Of a DNA stretch of 44,653 nt, positions 43,192-44,653 are shown in pieces (the stretch's first letter is position 1; each line of letters opens with the position of its first letter). A program made the position numbers and the translations under genes. The stretch lies in the NCBI GenBank assembly GCA_014237975.1, contig JABACA010000024.1, positions 1 to 44,653 of the forward strand, read 5' to 3'. Source of the stretch: Mariniblastus sp. GTDB taxonomy: Bacteria > Planctomycetota > Planctomycetia > Pirellulales > Pirellulaceae. A model generated the notes under the pieces. The model saw nothing but the letters and a program-made list of their open reading frames with translations, was not told where the DNA came from and did no database searches.

Positions 43192-43265
43192 TTTTTTTCT
43201 TTTTCAAAAGGCCGAGAAAAAAGACCTTTTTCGACCGTTCGACGTTCGGACGCGCGGCATAACCG

Positions 43266-43302
43266 TCGCCCGGTTTTGTTATCCAGTAACAAAACGGGGC
43301 GG
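43266..43302. other. Long imperfect hairpin between tRNA-Ala and the integrase-like fragment
   Basis: A 16-bp stem with one G-G mismatch and one wobble (CGCCCGGTTTTGTTA arm from 43267, matching arm 43287-43301) encloses a five-base TCCAG loop. The stem is AT-rich near the loop and GC-rich at its base. No T tract follows on either strand. It could be a terminator remnant, a recombination site half or a 3' processing structure. Confidence 0.5.
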
Positions 43303-43332
43303 ATTCCGAGTTATGAGGACCGCCGTCATGAA

Positions 43333-43626
43333 ATGTCATTCCCCAAAATCAGCCTGCACAAGCCATCGGGTAGAGCCCGGGTCTGGATCAGGGAACTGGC
43401 CCAACACGTCTATCTGGGCCGTTACGGATCAGCAGAGGGCCACCGGCAATACGACCAGCTGATGCGGCTGAACAAAATGGGCCGTGTTAATTACTGGATA
43501 ACCGGATGCTGGCTTCAGACGTTAGCTGGCGCTGATGTTTCAGTATCGCAGCTTTGCAACGTGTTCATCAAGTCATCAGGCAATACAACCGGATTCGCCA
43601 GATTGCTAACGGCCAATCGCAATTAA
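43333..43626 (+). pseudogene. Truncated integrase-like gene (N-terminal fragment)
   Basis: Ninety-seven codons from the ATG at 43333 encode SLHKPSGRARVWIRELAQHV and YLGRYGSAEGHRQYDQLM. This matches the N-terminal segment (KPSGxAxV...YLGxxGSxExxxxYDxL) that I associate with tyrosine-recombinase/integrase proteins frequent in planctomycetes. A second piece, DVSVSQLCNVFI, resembles the following arm-binding helix. The frame then ends, and the catalytic domain with its R-H-R-Y residues is absent; the next sequence is the 3' end of a convergent gene (21-base overlap). It lies just after tRNA-Ile and tRNA-Ala, a place integrative elements favour. It is either a decayed integrase or a stand-alone small DNA-binding protein; the former is likelier. 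Open frame upstream of 43333 overlaps tRNA-Ala and is not coding. Confidence 0.6.
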
Positions 43627-44653
43627 CCGTGTCGGCGTGCGGACGAATAAACTGCCGTCTCCCACGGCCGGAGTCGCGTGGCTCGATTCGCCAATTGGGT
43701 TGCGAGCGATCAGTTCGTATTTGTCACCGGTGCCAATCACAACCATCTGGCCATCCATCGAATGGTTATACAGCAAGCCATTGATACAAACGGGCGAGCT
43801 GAAATAGTTGCCGCCGACCCGGGCCTGCCACAACTGCTTTCCGGATTTGGCATCGGCGCAAACGACAATGCCCTGGTCGGTCCACAAAAACAGCCGTCCG
43901 TCGTAGACAATCAACGACGGTACGTGAGGCGACTTGCTGTTTCGGAAACGGTAGGCCTCGGTCGCTTTGGATTTTGTTTCCGACGTTTCAATTCTGACCG
44001 CCACGGCATTTTTCTCGCCGCCAAGTCCGCCGCTGTTGGCGAGAATCATATCGCCGAACTGGATGGGTGAACCGACGGCCCGCTGAGAATGCGTTCCAAA
44101 CACATCAACGTGCCACAGCTGGGTGCCGGACTTCGGATCGATTCCAACGATTCCTTCAAAGCAGTGCGAAAATACAAGCTGTTCCGGCCCGGCAGTCGGG
44201 CGAAACACACACGGCGTCGCATAACACGCTCGTTTGCCTTGGCGAGGTTTCTTCCAGACTTCCTTTCCCGTCCGCCGATCAATCGCAACAAGAAAACTGG
44301 GCGACTTATGGTCGTTGCAGACCACAACCAGGTCGCCAAAAACGATGGGCGACGTGCCGCCACCCTGTCCGTGTAAGTACGGGCCCAATTCGTAGGTCCA
44401 CTTCTGTTGACCATCGTGGTCGAAAGCGATCAACGGTGAACCGGCTTTCGATTGGAAGAGCACATAAACATGGTCCGCATCGACAGCCGGAGTGCTCGAA
44501 GCCTGAGAGTTATTCTTGTGAGCTTTGTAGGATTTGTAGTCGACTTGTTTTTTCCAGATCTCCGCACCATCGTCGGTGCTATAGCAACTAACAAAACGTT
44601 TGCCGGCCGTTTTGTCGGCGCTGGTCACGAAGGTCGCCGTGCCACTGACCGTC
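43606..44653 (-). CDS. PQQ-like beta-propeller protein, N-terminus beyond the window
   Basis: This partial protein has at least 348 residues and ends at 43606. Blades with the repeat D-x-(R/K)-TGKE-W are clear (DRRTGKEVW, DPKSGTQLW, DAKSGKQLW), closing with ATPAVGDGSLFVRTPTRLIAIGR. It is the same class as the gene at 38243 but not a close copy. The frame is open to the right edge (ending V-S-G-T-A-T-F-V), so the GTG at 44628 is not the start. It is probably an exported scaffold-type propeller. Its 3' end overlaps the integrase-like fragment by 21 bases. Confidence 0.82.
   Translation of the reverse strand, partial: TVSGTATFVTSADKTAGKRFVSCYSTDDGAEIWKKQVDYKSYKAHKNNSQASSTPAVDADHVYVLFQSKAGSPLIAFDHDGQQKWTYELGPYLHGQGGGTSPIVFGDLVVVCNDHKSPSFLVAIDRRTGKEVWKKPRQGKRACYATPCVFRPTAGPEQLVFSHCFEGIVGIDPKSGTQLWHVDVFGTHSQRAVGSPIQFGDMILANSGGLGGEKNAVAVRIETSETKSKATEAYRFRNSKSPHVPSLIVYDGRLFLWTDQGIVVCADAKSGKQLWQARVGGNYFSSPVCINGLLYNHSMDGQMVVIGTGDKYELIARNPIGESSHATPAVGDGSLFVRTPTRLIAIGR

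Overview
The window looks like chromosomal DNA of a planctomycete, most likely of the Pirellulaceae type. The basis is gene style, not a search. There is a formylglycine-type sulfatase with a signal peptide, several secreted PQQ-like beta-propellers opening with a W-x-x-FRG-type motif, twin-arginine oxidoreductases, an N-terminal LExRxLLA motif on a secreted repeat protein, many Sec/lipoprotein signals, and an arm-type recombinase fragment of the kind common in that phylum. Base composition is moderate and genes are split between strands in short operons.

Layout. 1-10740: secreted and periplasmic hydrolases (oligopeptidase B with a signal peptide, an S37-type peptidase, a sulfatase, a large M16 peptidase) with small lipoproteins and hypothetical genes. 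10894-17917: a selenium-flavoured stretch holding selA (Sec-tRNA synthesis), an HU-like protein, an RTX-repeat/HExxH secreted protein, a gene read through an in-frame UGA with a near-ideal bacterial SECIS hairpin (a predicted thioredoxin-like selenoprotein), and a convergent SBP56 selenium-binding protein/methanethiol oxidase. 18095-25832: a receiver-only response regulator, a tandem S51 (cyanophycinase-like) protein, a hypothetical secreted protein, an EamA transporter, a lipoprotein and a TolC-like outer-membrane protein. 26317-30129: rpmF, a Gfo/Idh/MocA oxidoreductase, hemL and a TlpA-type lipoprotein. 30199-33241: a translationally coupled operon with an anchored MCE-like protein, a fused MlaF-MlaE ABC transporter and a 42-residue membrane protein. 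33466-37297: an NTF2-like protein, ApbE, and a C-type cytochrome followed by two tandem paralogues of unknown function. 37320-42580: a sulfotransferase, a PQQ-like propeller, a secreted hypothetical and a TlpA protein with calcium-type repeats. 42906-44653: a strong promoter, tRNA-Ile(GAU) and tRNA-Ala(UGC) with no rRNA beside them, a truncated integrase-like gene, and a PQQ-like propeller running off the right edge.

The best candidate for something new is the selenoprotein at 15431-16435. Its reading frame is open on both sides of a single UGA. That UGA is followed at 17 nt by a perfect 9-bp stem with a GUU apical loop, and selA lies about 3 kb away. Second is the MCE-like/MlaF-MlaE fusion/small-protein operon. 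Neither claim has been tested by database search here.
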